From the NCBI RefSeq assembly GCF_030272615.1, contig NC_081415.1, positions 230,352,803-230,416,802 of the forward strand: a DNA stretch of 64,000 nt. The letters run 5' to 3'. The position numbers and the translations under genes were made by a program. The notes under the pieces are model-generated. The model made no database searches. It saw only the letters and a list, made by a program, of their open reading frames with translations, and was not told the origin of the DNA. The stretch comes from Cryptomeria japonica. Taxonomy: Eukaryota; Streptophyta; Pinopsida; Cupressales; Cupressaceae. Numbering within the stretch: position 1 is the first letter of the stretch; each line of letters begins with the position of its first letter. Shown piece by piece: positions 37,098 to 50,000 of the stretch.

Positions 37098-37187
37098 GTA
37101 AATATCTTCACGAAGCCTTTACCTAAGGATACTTTTTAGTATCTCAGAGAGAAGCTAGGGGTGATTGCCCCTCTTGATGAGAACTAA
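37098..37187 (+). pseudogene. C-terminal tail of Copia B pol, separated from the rest by the CACTA transposon
   Basis: The short frame has the Copia RNase H tail signature (IFTKPLPKDTF, then YLREKLGVIAPLDEN before TAA 37185-37187) with one TAG inside. It continues in the same frame from the break at 15279 once the insert and one ATT are discounted, which confirms the insertion point. Confidence 0.88.
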
Positions 37188-37490
37188 GATGCATGGAATT
37201 GCATCAATCTAGTGGAATTTGTAAAGATATCTTATGATCTAGATTGATGAGTGAGGCTGCTACTCAAGGGGAGTAGTTAGTGTGTGGTTCAGATGTTCAA
37301 ATTTGTGATTTTGTCCTCGGGGGGAGAGATTATCTTCTAAGGGTGAGAAAATCAAAATTTGTGTTGTATGTGCCTTTTGCATTGACGTAAAAGGGGGATA
37401 GAAGCATGTGAAAAACTGCTATATCCTATGTTGATGTCAAAGGGAGATTGTTGAGAGTTGTGGGAGATTGTTGGTTGTTGATTTCTTTCT

Positions 37491-39140
37491 TGATGGAGAG
37501 GCCAAGGTTTCATACTAAAACTCACAAAACTCATCTTTGGACATATTTCACAACAATGGGCTCAGCCCTTCCTATCACTCTTCTCAACCTTCAAAACACC
37601 CACAAAAGGTTACCATTCTTCAATAGACCACAAACACCAACATTATTCAACACATACTTTGAGGAAATCAAACATGATACTGACTCCTACAACCCACTTG
37701 GGACCAATCTGACTCTTGCATTGAGAATGAATTTTATTGATAGACAAAAACACAACCAATGTTCCTAAGCCCCAAAATCCCTTTTATATTTACTTAAAGG
37801 AACCCCACACAACATTGACACCCTTCTTACTTGGCTCACAATGAGAATAGGCTTCTACAATGACCTCATTTGCAAAGAGGATCTTACTGAACATTAGGAC
37901 TAAAACAATATGGAACAAAGAGGACAGTCATCAATACAAACTAATCCTTCACAAAGGGTCTTCCAATAACTACTAATTATTGAATTGGATCTTTCCACTT
38001 ACCTCTCAGACACAAAAGCCCAACACTAACTTCCTTCCTAACCCTACAAAGTGTAGGAGCTCAATTTACTGTCATAGTGTGGCAGTCACAACCCCTTCCT
38101 TAGGACAATCACTTCATTCCATTGTTTCTTGATTTCTTGGCCTTGAAACTCCTTTGAGTATGGTTGGAACACTTTTCCACACCCCCCACTACCTTCCTTT
38201 TGTCTCTCAAAATCCTCTTTTTGTTGGAACACTTTCAAAACATCAACAACTTCTTGTTCATGACAACCTGATTTTCAGTATGAAAGGCAAAAAAACAAGC
38301 ATGCATAACTTTCCCTAACTTTCCCTAGAATAATAATTAAGACAATCTATCTAGTCATATTGTATAATTCCTAGTTAAAGAAATTTTCCCCAAGTTATAG
38401 ATAGATCCAATGATTAAAATAAATGTTACAAGGTTTTTAACAAAATGGGTAAACCTAATCAGGGTTTTGGCAGTTTTAACGAAACTTATGATTTGTCCTT
38501 CAAATAGCAATGAAATAAAATGCCATAAACACTAAAATTAATTTAACTCACTCCCCTATCATATCCAATAGATTTCTGATAAAAAAAATAACTTTCACCA
38601 TGAAACTAAAGAAATATCAGAATGCAATATTCAGAAAAATAGTGATAATTAGGGAAAATGTGAATATTTTATTGATTTATTTCTTCAAAACACCCCAAAC
38701 AACATTCATTATACCCCTCACACTCAAATATATACTACCTACATCCACAATCAACCCCTAAACCGACTCCAACTAACTCTAACCACCCATTTTGCATTTT
38801 GTGCATGACAACTTTTTGTTAAGATGACAATTTTTGACCAACTTGTGAATGTGACCACAAAACTTGATGAATGACCCTCAATACATGCCAAAATGAACAA
38901 TATGAGTCCAATTACACCATTTATACTCATCATGGACATTTTTTCAATTTTTTCCATGATTGACCTTATCAAGACCTCATAGGTCACTATGAGCCTAAAT
39001 GGCTTTAGTATCCATACAAAGTGATTTGGTTTGACTCAAAATGGTCCTTAAGACCTTACATATATTTGAAAACACATTATAACCAGAGACAAATGCAAAA
39101 TCCTTCAAGAGGCATTTAGTGCCTAGGTGATCCTACACCA
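37491..39140 (-). repeat. Left LTR of element 3 (3' LTR)
   Basis: It matches 40265-41924 throughout (for example the shared start tgatgNagaggccaagg and end ctacacca), with scattered substitutions and small indels. Confidence 0.9.
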
Positions 39141-39150
39141 TACAACCCCC

Positions 39151-40260
39151 CTAAAATAATTCCAAGTCTCTTGGAAAAGGAGTTGTCACGGGAATTCTTG
39201 TCTTCACATCATCTCTGAAGTCTACAAATGATCCTTCATCTGGTTGTGTCTTCCATTCAGTTAGGTACTGGAAGTAGGCATCAATTCTTGCACTTGCATC
39301 ACCATCACTCTTCATCTTCACCCTTTCTCTCCCTGCCTTCTTGTTCAAGCATATGAACCTGTCAAGAAAACTTTTTTGCCCCTTCCAATCTAATTTCCTC
39401 ATCACTTGCATTGGAACAAACATGATAACAATTTCATGTACAAAAATCAATGGATTAGTATCAAAACATATCATAAAATCTGCTTCATTCTCTTCAAGTT
39501 TCCTTGGTAACTTTTGCCACATATCAATCTCATCACACATCTGATCATTCCCAGACATATATCCATCAGCAATATTAATTTCATCACCATACATGCATAT
39601 GTCTTCTCCTATCATCATTTCTACTTGTTCAACTCCACCTTTACTTTTCCATTCTTCCTCGATGGTTGCATACATTTCCCATAAATTGGGTTTCTCCTCA
39701 TTGACTGATGCAAATACATCTTCATCTTTGTCTTTCTTTGTTTGTTCACCACCCTCTTCCCTCAGGGTTTCTTGTACCTTCACCTCTGGTTTTAATGCCT
39801 TTACTTGTTTTCTTTAGTGAATCAGCCTTTGAAAAGGCCACGCCATCTTCTTCTTAACTGTCAGGTGTCAACTAAGTGCCCTCTTAATCCTTTTGTTTAC
39901 TTCCTTAATGTCTTATTCCAATCTTTCCATAGATTTCTTGATCTCTCTTATCTCTTTGTCAAACTCTAACTGCCACAACTCTTCCTTTTTCCTCATCCTC
40001 ACTTCTTTTTCCCTCTTTCTCTCTTCTTCTCTCTTCTTCCTCTCTTCCTCTTTCTTCTTTCATTAACCCTCACCTCTCAATTATTCCATCAATGCATTCA
40101 CTAGCTCTCTATCTTCTAACCTCATCTTGTCCTTGCCTCCTCTCTGCCCTCCTACTCTTTTGGAAACCACTCACCTGGTTGTCCTCTCAACCTGAACCAA
40201 CACACAACTACCAACCACACACAAAATCTTCTCTACCCAGATCTTCTTCACTCTGATACA
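39151..40260 (-). pseudogene. Element 3 internal protein, highly charged, unrecognised
   Basis: One frame can be followed from the primer site side (IWVEKILCVVGSCVLVQVE) to the end at 39151, about 370 codons with roughly seven stops. The first third leads into a Lys/Glu/Arg-rich probable coiled coil (KKKEEERKKREEERKREKEV, MRKKEELWQLEFDKEIREIK). The last third is more globular (LWEMYATIEEEWKSKGGVEQ, VHEIVIMFVPMQVMRKLDWK, GQKSFLDRFICLNKKAGRER, AYFQYLTEWKTQPDEGSFVD). No zinc knuckle or enzyme motif is seen. By position it is a gag-like or otherwise packaged protein. I do not recognise the family. Confidence 0.55.
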
Positions 40261-40264
40261 ACTT

Positions 40265-41924
40265 TGATGTAGAGGCCAAGGGTTCAAACCAAAACTCACA
40301 AAACTCATCTTTGGACATATTTCACAACAATGGGCTCAGCCCTTCCTATCACTCTTCTCCACCTTCAAAACACCCATAAAATGTTACCATGCTTCAATAT
40401 ACCACAAACACCAACATTGGTCAACACATAGTTTGAGGAAATCAAACATGACACTGACTCCTACAACCCACTTGGTACCAATCTGACTCTTGCATTGAGA
40501 ATAAATTTTATTAATAGAAAAAAATGAAACCAAGGTTCCTCAGCCCCAAAATCCCTTCGAGATTTACTTAAAGGAACCCCACACAACATTTAAACCCTTC
40601 TCACTTGGCTCACAATGAGAATAGGCTTCTACAATGATCTCATTTTCAAAGAGGATATGATTGAACATTAGGAGTGAAACAATATGGAACAAAGAGGACA
40701 ACCATCAATACAAACTAATCCTTCACTAAGGGTCTTCCAATAACTACTAATTATTGAAGTGTACCTTTCCACTTACCTCTCATACACAAAAACCCAACAC
40801 TAACTTCCTTCCTAACCCTACAAAGTGTAGGAACTCAATTTACTGTCATAGTGTAACAGTCACAACCCATTCCTTAGGACAGTCACTTCAGTCCATTGTT
40901 TCTTGATTGCTTTTCCTTTCCACTCCTTTTAGTATGGTTGGAACACTTTTAGACACCCCCCACTACCTTCCTCTGGTCTCTCAAAATCCTCTTTGCATTG
41001 GAATACTTTCAAAACATCAACAACTTGTTGTTCATGACAGTCTAATTTTTAGTATGAAAGGCAGAAAAATAGTCATGCATAAATTTCCCTAGAATAATAA
41101 TTAAGACAATCACTCTATTCAGATCTTATAATTCCTAGTTACAAAAATTTTCCCCAAGTTATAGCTAGATCCAGCTGTTGAAATAAAAGTTACAAGGTTT
41201 TTACCAAAACAGGTAAACCTAGTCAGGGTTTTGACAGTTTAAGGAAACTTATGATTTCTCCTTCAAATAGAAATGAAATCAAATGCCACAAATAATAAAA
41301 TGAAGTTAACTCACTTCCCTATCATATCCAATATCTTTCTGATCAAAACAAATAACTTTCACCATGAAACTAAAGAAATATCATACTGCAATATTCAAAA
41401 AAATAGTTATAATTAAAGAAAATGTGAATATTTTATTGATTTCTTTCTTCAAAATACCCCAACCAACCTTCACTGGACCCCTCACACTCAAATATATACT
41501 ACCTATATCAAAAACCAACCCCCAAACTGACTCCAACTAACTCTAACCATCCATTTTGTATTTTGATAACTTATTTTGCATTTTGTGCATGACAACCTTT
41601 TGTCAAGATGACAATCTTTTACCAACTTGTCAATGTGACCACAAATCTTGATGAATAACCCCCAATACATGCCAAAATGGACAATATGAGTCCAATTACA
41701 CCATTTCTACTCATCATGTATATTTTTTCAAGCGTGGCCATGTTTGACCTTACCAAGACCTCATAGGTCACTATGAGCCTAAATGGCTTCAGTAGGCATA
41801 CAAAGTGATTTGGTTTGACTCCAAATGGTCCTTAGGACCTTACATATATTTGGCAACATATTACAACCAAAGACCAATGTAAAATACTTCATGAGGCATT
41901 TAGTGCCTAGATGCTCCTACACCA
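40265..41924 (-). repeat. Right LTR of element 3 (5' LTR)
   Basis: It is the partner of 37491-39140. On the minus strand its end CTCTACATCA lies three bases from the primer binding site. Confidence 0.9.
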
Positions 41925-41984
41925 TTTTTTCGCATTGATTGTTTTTCACATCCATATGTTGCCATCAATGCCAAAGGGGGAGAG

Positions 41985-43318
41985 TGTTGGATATTTCTAA
42001 GAAATTTGTTGGAATGATGTGTTGTCATTGATATCAACATATTCTTCTAATTATTCCAGTATTGCAGTCAAATTAGATGAGTTGGTTTGGTTAGTGTATT
42101 GTAGATTAGTTGTTTTGGTTTAATGGGTTTTGAGATAATTATCTCTAGTTGATTCAACAGAAGTTTCAGTGGTATGCATGGTGATTTGATCAATTTGAGA
42201 GATCTGCTATTGAGGTTGTTTATTCAGTTGTTCGTGTTATTCAATATTCTGAATTTTGCTCCACATTGCTCCAGAATTGCAATATCGTGATTTGTAGATT
42301 TGATAAAATGTTTGAGACATTCATGTGTCTCCTCAATTTAGATGGTTCATGATTTGGAATTCCACAAGTGAGTCTTATTGTTTGACAGTCAATTCAGTGT
42401 GTATTCTTGAGCTTTGGTATAATAATGATGGAGATTCTAGTAAAAAGTGATGTTGTGATTGTTTCTACGGTGATTCACATTGCTTGTGGATGCTTCTAGA
42501 TTTTTCTCTATCCATGTTGATGGTTTACATTGTTCATTGTGGGCGTTATTGATCATTTTCTTGATTTGGTGGTGTTCTTCGTGTTATGCAACATTCATGA
42601 TGATTGTAGCATTTTTTGAATGTTTGAAGTGTAATTCTTAGAGGTGTTTCTTACGTGCAGTGTTGGGATAGGTCTAGACTATGTCTTTTGTTCCGCATTT
42701 ATCTTTATAGCATGTAAGGTTATTGTTTTGTAATTTGTGTTGATGGTTGAGATGACCTTGAAATATAGGTTGATGATTTGTATAAATATATGTAATATTC
42801 ATGTAAGAGATGTATCTATATGTGCTAATATTGATTCAGTCTTTCACTAGCAGAGGAGAAGTGTGAAAGAGCGGAGTTTGAGTATATGTGCTAACCATAA
42901 CTATAACTAGGCATGAGAAGATTCTATCTTTTAGTTCATGATACTCCAGATGTAATCTGAATCTTTTTATATGGCATTAGCCTTCCCAAGGGTTGTAGCC
43001 CTTCTTGTTTTGTAATTTGAGCAGTGAGCTCTAGGAAGTGTTCTTGAATGCATGTGCATTCCCCATTTTAATATTTTCATTTACTACTAATAGGACGGTA
43101 TTATCTCATTATGAGTAAGTTCCCACTATGGTTTTTCCCTTAACCGGATTTTCCACGTCAAAAATCTTGTTGTTATGTGTGTTATTGATGTGGTGTTGTT
43201 TTATGGTTTCACTATTTATTATCAGATCTGAATTTTTGTTTGATTTGTGTAGAGTTAGAGAGAAAACTGATTCACCCCCCCCCCCCCCCTCTCTCATGTT
43301 GTTGCATTCTTGCCAACA
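41985..43318 (+). repeat. 3' LTR of Copia B
   Basis: The purine tract CCAAAGGGGGAGAG (41971-41984) precedes TGTTGG, and the LTR ends TTGCCAACA after a poly-C run (about 43276-43289). It carries the shared leader block 'ttcccactatggtttttccctt'. The five bases after it are CATCA; the partner copy at the missing 5' end cannot be checked. Confidence 0.85.
42781..42788 (+). promoter_or_regulatory. Probable TATA box in the Copia B LTR
   Basis: TATAAATA follows 'ggttgatgatttg'. The same arrangement with TATATAAATA occurs in the solo LTR at 44827-44836. Two related LTRs keep it, which supports a core promoter. Confidence 0.5.
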
Positions 43319-44031
43319 CATCATCTATACACATAGGCTAGGGTTTACCCCAGCCTACATTTTTCTCTACTATATGTGTGATCAGGGCTTCATGTAAGGG
43401 GTCTAGTGTGGTGTTACTCGTGTCGAAATCATGTATTCATGCATGTAGGGGGCCTATGTGTTGTTTCAAGGTTTTCTTTTTTGGCTGCTACTCTAGCATG
43501 TGGTGGAATTTTCACAAACTATGGGAGGTGAAAAAATGTGTTTGGTGTTGGGGTTTTATTGTGGCTAGCTATGATATGGTGTTTGGTGTTCTTCTTTCGA
43601 GGATATGGAGGTGAACCGTGTTTCCTCCAACTTGGTGGTTACTTGTGATGAGGTGCATAATGGGTCTTCTTTGGGTGTGCATGCAAAATCGGCAGATTCT
43701 TTTTATGTGGGCAAGGGTTCCAAATTTAAGAAGGTGAATGATTGTTTACCAAGGATTCAAGATCAATTGATTTTCATCATCTCTCTAAAATCGGTTATGA
43801 AGGATGTCTCTTATTGAATTAAATATGTTCTTATTTGTAAATTTCTTTGGATCCATATTTCCATGTCAGCATTGAAATCTTGGATCCAATGTACTTGGCA
43901 GGTTGAGGGTGATATGAAGATTATGTTGGCTATGAATATTTGTTTCTTGGTTATTTTTTCCAACCTAGCTAATAGAAATCGGGTATTTGAAGGAGGTTCC
44001 TACTTTTATAATCATGTTGGCTTGTTTATAA

Positions 44032-45385
44032 TGTTGCAAATGTCTGCTGCTAGGATATGCTGTTGTCATTAATGTCAACATATTCTTGTGTTTTGGTGTT
44101 GCAGGAAATTGTTTTGGTGATCTGGTGATAGCAGTGAGTTGATCCAGTTGGTTTATTTGTTTTCTATATTGAATCAACTAGAGATACATCATTCTTTATC
44201 GATTCCATGATGCGTCGTGATGATTTAATCGAGTTGAGGATTCTGGTATAAAGATTGGCTTTCAGTGTTCAGTGTTGCAGTGTTCAAGTGTTTGATCCAT
44301 TGTGCTCCTGTATGAACATATCTTGTGTTGTGGATTTAGGAAAGTATTTTGGATGTTCGTGTGTATCTTTATTTTAGATGGTTTGTTATTTGATGCTCTA
44401 CAAGCTATCTTTCTTGTTTGACTTGTTTTTGTTAAGTGTGTGTGAGTGTTAGCATGTTGATTGGTAAAGATTTGAATAAGTTGTGTTGGTGCAGCTATTG
44501 CAGATGATTCTAACGTGATTTTTGGTTTTTCCTAATCATGTCCTATTTATTTTGGTGGTCTGCATTGATCCTTGTGTGATTTGTTAAAGATCTTCTGGGT
44601 CTAGTGATATTCTTTGTGTTATGCGGTATTTTTTATGGTGTAATATGTTGCGATTGATATTGGTGATATTTCGGGTGGTGGTGTATGTTTGAGGAGTTGA
44701 TTTAGGTCCATGATATGTTATTTATGATATTGTATTGGTCTAGTGGTTGATTTATGTATCATGTGATGTAATTTTGTAATTAGGTCTTAAGGGTTTGGTT
44801 GATCTTGTAGTGAAGGTTGATGATTTATATAAATAGGTGCTATATTTGTGGTTCGGTGATTCATGGTTGTTGAGTTTGCATTATCAAAGAGTGGTGTATG
44901 TGCAATCAAGTGAATTCATCTTTCGGTGTGGTTATTGAGCAGAGATTGGTGGAGGAAAGACATGAGCTTAAGTGGAACTGTCATCAGGCATTAACATATG
45001 TTATTTTTGCAGATCATCTTTGTCGGATTGTAGTCTAAATATATTTCTAAGGTAGTGAATCTTCCCTGAGGATTGTAGCCTTCCAATTCACTGTAATTTG
45101 AGCAGTGAGCTTTAGGCAGTGTGCTTAAATGCCTATGCATTCCCCATTGTAATATTTACATATACTACTGCATAGTATCATCTCATTGTGGGTAGGTTCC
45201 CACCATGGTTTTTCTCTTAACTAGGTTATCCGCATCAAAATATTGGTGTTATGTGTGTTGTTGTTGTTGTTGTTATCTTTCCTTTTGCTCCAGTTGATCA
45301 AATCTGACATAGTGCTTAATTTGTTTAATCGTATGAAAACTGATGCACCCCCCCTCTCAGTTTTACTTCCTTGTCATTTCCAACA
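44032..45385 (+). repeat. Solo Copia-type LTR inside LINE ORF1
   Basis: It starts TGTTGCAAAT, ends TTTCCAACA, and is flanked by a perfect TATAA duplication (44027-44031 and 45386-45390). No primer site or polypurine tract adjoins it, and the LINE protein resumes right after it, so it is the product of recombination between two LTRs. It shares the leader block 'ttcccaccatggtttttctctt' and other words with the Copia B LTR and is a related family. Confidence 0.92.
44827..44836 (+). promoter_or_regulatory. Probable TATA box in the solo LTR
   Basis: TATATAAATA lies after 'ggttgatgatt', as in the Copia B LTR. It is one of the strongest TATA words in the LTRs of the window. Confidence 0.5.
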
Positions 45386-45602
45386 TATAAAACCTTGGCA
45401 TGTGGGTTTTAATTTGTCGATGAATTTCCTTTGAGGGTTCTTTTATGGGTTCATCTATTGCAGATTTTGTTATAGTTTTGGAGAGAGGATAACTTTCAGC
45501 AAATTGTTGCTTTGCTTGGTAAACTAGTTGTATTTGCTCGCCAAACCCTCGATAAAAAGGTAATTACTTTGCGTGTATTTGTGTGGAGATATATTTAAAT
45601 AA

Positions 45603-46759
45603 TGATGGACTTGAAATGCACTGAGAGGGGGGGTGAATCAGTGACACCAAAAAAAATACTACTTTAGCTAGTAACTAGTAGATGAACTTAACAGAGCTTT
45701 TGATTAAAATGCATGTAATCCATAATGATATAACAGCACTCACAATAAGTAAAACATCCACCATAACACCAATATTTATATGTAGAAAACCCAAATAGGT
45801 CAAAACCACAATGAGATGGAACTCACAAGTTAACTATCTGCAATAATAGATAATTGATCGGTTAGGGTCTACAAAGTGCTCTGCTAGGAGCGAATCTGGT
45901 TAGAGATCCCAAAGATTGATTAGAAGCTTGTAGCCTGTGAATGGTAGTACCTTGTTAGGAGTAACCTCGATGGAGGATTTCTGAATCCAAACTAATGGAT
46001 CACCCTGTTAGAGGATTTGCACATTGAATCTTGTTAGAGCTTACCTGGTTAGGGGATTTGACTTCTATTATAATTGTTAGAAGACAATGGAAATGGTTTG
46101 ATCTGTCTGAGTAGCACAATACTTGTTTGATCAGATCCTTCTAAACATATTCAACACTTCTATTCAACACACTCTACAACTTGACACTTTTGCTCTCGCA
46201 TACAACAAATCTATTTCGCTCATCAACTTCATCATACATACATACATACATAATAATTCACTGTGATGTCAACATATAGACATTCAGATTTCATGTCGTC
46301 CTAAGGAAAATTATAACACAATTTCCTAGGTGTTGTGTATCTCGTCAAATGACCATAACTCATCACAAAAATTACCGCCAAAAATTTGTCGGTGGAATAA
46401 CTCATCATGATTTGTGGTAACTCATCATGATTTGTGGTAACTCATCACACAATCACGAAATATCGGTTGGAACAATCAATACCAGTTGGGGTTAAATATA
46501 TGAACCATTATCCTCAATCTTCTAACATGATCTCCACTTGATCTTCATCTTGATGTGGACTAATGAATATCCACTGGTTGTCTCTTATGCATATACCAGT
46601 TATCATAAAGTACCAATTGGAGATAAACCACTAAGTATACTGGTTGTAGTGTAAATAATCTTGAAGTTACACCAGTAGACAATATGAGCATATGTGTGTG
46701 TATGTGTTTCATCAATGACAACATATGATGAATATATTATAATCATCATCAAGCCAACA
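45603..46759 (-). repeat. 3' LTR of element 2
   Basis: It begins TGTTGGCTTG and ends AAGTCCATCA on the minus strand. It contains repeated 'ctaacNagg'-type motifs and the block 'gattcaccccccctctc' near its end. It is closely similar to 51989-53104; one internal 'gtggtaactcatcatgattt' repeat is doubled here and single there. Confidence 0.92.
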
Positions 46760-46775
46760 ATCTCCCCCTTTGGCA
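46760..46775 (-). other. Polypurine tract of element 2
   Basis: The minus-strand sequence CCAAAGGGGGAGAT leads directly into TGTTGGCTTG, the LTR start. Confidence 0.85.
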
Positions 46776-46952
46776 TTGATGGCAGCACATAGAAAATTTT
46801 ACAATAATATCGCTAAGTGTGTATACAAAACAAATTTACACATATACACATGCTCCCCCTTAATACATGCAATATACAAAATTTTCAAAACACACATACA
46901 TACTTCTACTCCTCATTTGACAATAATGCCAAATTAAAAAAGAAAATATATA

Positions 46953-46954
<2 letters not shown>

Positions 46955-47004
<50 letters not shown>
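46955..47004 (+). repeat. (TG)25 microsatellite in the 3' leader of element 2
   Basis: An uninterrupted TG run of 50 bases, likely polymorphic between individuals. No gene reads through it. Confidence 0.95.
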
Positions 47005-47005
<1 letters not shown>

Positions 47006-47079
47006 AAAATTTGTATCCAAGTGTTTAGTATATACAACAATATCTTGAAAAACTTGAATCAAAGTTTATGAATAGGCAA

Positions 47080-50000
47080 TTCTCATGACAATAACATTGC
47101 AGTCCCTCTTCAATTATGATAAAGCATTTGTCCATGTCTCTATCAAGTTCTCAGTGTACTCAAATGTAGACATAAGTTGTGAATGGAACTCTTCCATTGA
47201 ATCCAATGTACAGGTTTCAGGAGTTGCTAAGATAGCTTATGCATTGGAGTAGGCTCTCTATAGGATATCCACCTATGAAGTAAGTAGACTCTTGAGTTCC
47301 TTTAGAGACTAGAGTCTCTTTGCCTTATCATTATCATAAATATCCAACTTGTTATGCAAATCATCTACAGATTTGTTGAAAGAAAAAAGAGAGTCCTTCA
47401 GTGGGACATATGCATTGCATATCCTTTCAAGTTCTTGCTTTGTTTTTGTATGCTTTTTAGAGATGTCAAAATAAAAGAAAGAAACATTAGAGGTGGAAGC
47501 ATGAAAATTTCCTCCCATTTCAATAACTTTTCTCAACAAATCTTTATTATGTGATAGAGCCATTTTGCCACTATCAATGTCCTTTGCCATTTTTTCTCCA
47601 TACTTCTTGTGACTCTTCTCAGCATAGGTTTAAGAAGCATCTTCAAGTGACTTGATTTGATCAGATGCATCTGCAACTAACTAACCAAGTTTGCTAATAG
47701 AGGTTGACAGATGTGCGGTAGAAGTTTCTGGTAGCAGACTAGATAAAATATCTACTACAGTCTGAATTGTTTCTGCCTCAATCCTTTGCTCTTTTAGTCT
47801 CTTTTTATGTGTTCTAGATTGCATAACATTAGCAATCTTCATCATTTCAGATGCGCTCAGGTTGTCAACATCAATATACCCTGAAATTCTAAAAGAATTG
47901 TCATCATCCTCATCAAGTTGTTGTTTCTTTGTTGGTTCAGAGGATGCAACCTTAATGGTCGCTTTCTCCTGATTCATTTTTGTTTCCTTCTCAGAAGTCT
48001 GTGTGACAACAGTTTCAATAGAGTCTTTCTGAGTATCTTGAATGACCGGTGGAGATTGGGGTTTTTCCAATTGTTCTATTTCTGGTGAATTATTCACTTT
48101 TAGTTGATTTATTGGTTGCTCAACTAATTTGACCTGTAAATCTGTGGTTTCAGGGGGCTTCATATCTGGTGCAGTGAAATATCCAGATAGATCAACTATG
48201 TCCTGAACATCATCAATAACATGAAAAGTCATGTCAACCTTCTTCTTGTCAGGATAGACCACATCTTCTTGAACAATCTCTTCTTCATCCATTTTAACAA
48301 CATCTCTCTCATTCTTAGAGGATTGGATGAGTTCTTGCATCCGTTTGATATTGCAGGCTATTTGATGGGTCTCAGTTTCAATAATTGACCTCTTTCCATT
48401 AAGAATCTTCAGTCTTCTTGATTTGAAAGCAAACTGAGTGTTTTATTGATTAATTAAAGCACTAATTCCATCTTTAGACAAGTTGGGAAAATATTGTACA
48501 AAAATCTCATCAATAATTTATCTTTCCAACTTAACGGTTTCTTCCCATTTATTTACAAGAATAGTGTACAAAGAATTTGAAATATCCTTTTCAATATCTT
48601 GAGGCAATCTAATATAATGACACAAATGATCAATTAATTGTTGGATAACTTGTTCTTTCTTATCTTCACTAAAAGAATCAAAATTTTCATTTACCAGTTC
48701 AAATCTCTTCCTTTCTAATTGATTCATTGTCCTTTGAAAGTTAGTTATCGGCTTGTAGGTAGAGATATCAAAAGGTACAGTTGCCTTCAGCACTTCCTTC
48801 ATTTGCTTAGTTACTCTATCGGTTTCCTTCGTCTTCTTGGGTTCTTCCTCAGTGTCAGTACCCTCAGATTCTGCTTGCAGAATTAGTTTTCTACCTCTCT
48901 TCCTTGTTACATTCTCCTTCTTGACATACACCTTAGGTGTCGGTTCCTTCTTGGTTTGGATACTCTAAGTCACCCTTGTATTCTTTATTGTTGGTGGTGC
49001 TTCATCAGTTTTATTTTTCCTTCCCTTTCCACTTTTAACAAGAGCAATACTGGTTTCAGCTGGTGCATCCTGGACTGCCACAATATCCAGTTTTGCTTTC
49101 TTTTTATTTATAGGAGATGATAATAGGTTATTAGCATAACCAACCAGTAAGTCATAATTTACTTCATAACTCGTATCTTCCATTTCTTCTTTCCTTGGCT
49201 CGATTGCTTGCATCAAACAAAAGTCAGTGGTAACTATGAAGACTATGTCTTTTGCAAAATGTTTTACCACATCTTCAGGTAATCTCATTCTCATGCTCAT
49301 CTTTTTCTGAAATTCATTAAAATACTTATTCATAGCAACAGGAAAAGTATTCCTTATAGCCTTGATGCTATTATTGATTTGAGTTGATACGGGTAGGTCC
49401 TTTGACCATTCGATATCTCCTATTCCCGGTAGAAAGTTTTGAAAAAAAAAAAACCAACCAATAGATGACCATACTCGAACTTTTGACTGATGTCCTTTTT
49501 GATAGATTGCAAATTTAGAAACAATTGCCTCCTAATAGCTTCAAAAAGATCATAATTTGCATTTTCAACAATCATTTTATGAGCAGTATGAATTGTTGTA
49601 GATGGAACACTATTTAGTCTACTGGAGTAAAATACCCGGTAGCCTATCACCATTATTGTAATTTTCATCGCAGGGTCTCTGATAATGTTAACAGAAAAGG
49701 CACGCTTATCAGATGTTGAACTGGCTAGGGAGAATACCATCTCTTTTGAAATCTGCCTTAGCTCAGGGACTTCACTGGTTGAGAAATAATCAGTTACAAC
49801 CCAAATGGCTTGCTTAGTTATAGTGTAAGTTCTCTCTAGGTACATATTCTCACCATGAACCCGACTCAAAATGATTCTGATATTCTCTTCCTCGAAATCT
49901 TCTAGAAAATAAGCGGCATTATGAAAACCCTTCTCAAAAACCCTAGCATACTTTGTTTGAATCTTTACATTCTCATCACAGAGGGATTTTAATAGAGTGT

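Larger units (their letters stand above)
37491..41924 (-). mobile_element. Element 3: small pol-less LTR retrotransposon (4.4 kb)
   Basis: Two LTRs of about 1.65 kb (37491-39140 and 40265-41924) enclose only 1.1 kb. On the minus strand the LTRs begin TGGTGTAGG and end CTCTACATCA. A degenerate initiator-Met primer site (TTGTATCAGAG) sits at about 40249-40261, and a purine run (TTTTAGGGGGG) precedes the other LTR. Flanks are TTTCT (37486-37490) and TTTTT (41925-41929), an imperfect 5-bp duplication. It lies in the 3' leader of Copia B. No pol domain is present, so it is non-autonomous. The LTR pair shows more differences than that of element 1, suggesting an older insertion. Confidence 0.88.
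13371..43318 (+). mobile_element. Ty1/Copia retrotransposon copy B, 5'-truncated, interrupted by a CACTA transposon and element 3
   Basis: Integrase C-terminus, RT and RNase H begin at about 13379. They break at 15279 with the CACTA insertion and resume at 37098 in the same frame. The 3' leader breaks at 37490 with element 3 and resumes at 41925. A polypurine tract and an LTR at 41985-43318 close the element. The 5' LTR, gag, protease and most of integrase are missing on the left, where the SINE-like repeat abuts. Without its two inserts this is about 3.7 kb of Copia sequence. Confidence 0.88.

Noticed and set aside
37448-37768. Open frames inside the LTRs of element 3 and other LTRs
   Set aside because: The frames are not kept between the two LTR copies and have no family features.
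43265-43318. Assembly gap or artefact suspected at the poly-C run
   Set aside because: Poly-C before CTCTC is part of the shared LTR end pattern 'gattcaccccc...ctctc' in several elements here; the exact run length may be uncertain.
46817-47071. Open frame through the TG microsatellite (CVCVCV pattern)
   Set aside because: It is produced by the dinucleotide run and lies in the non-coding leader of element 2.
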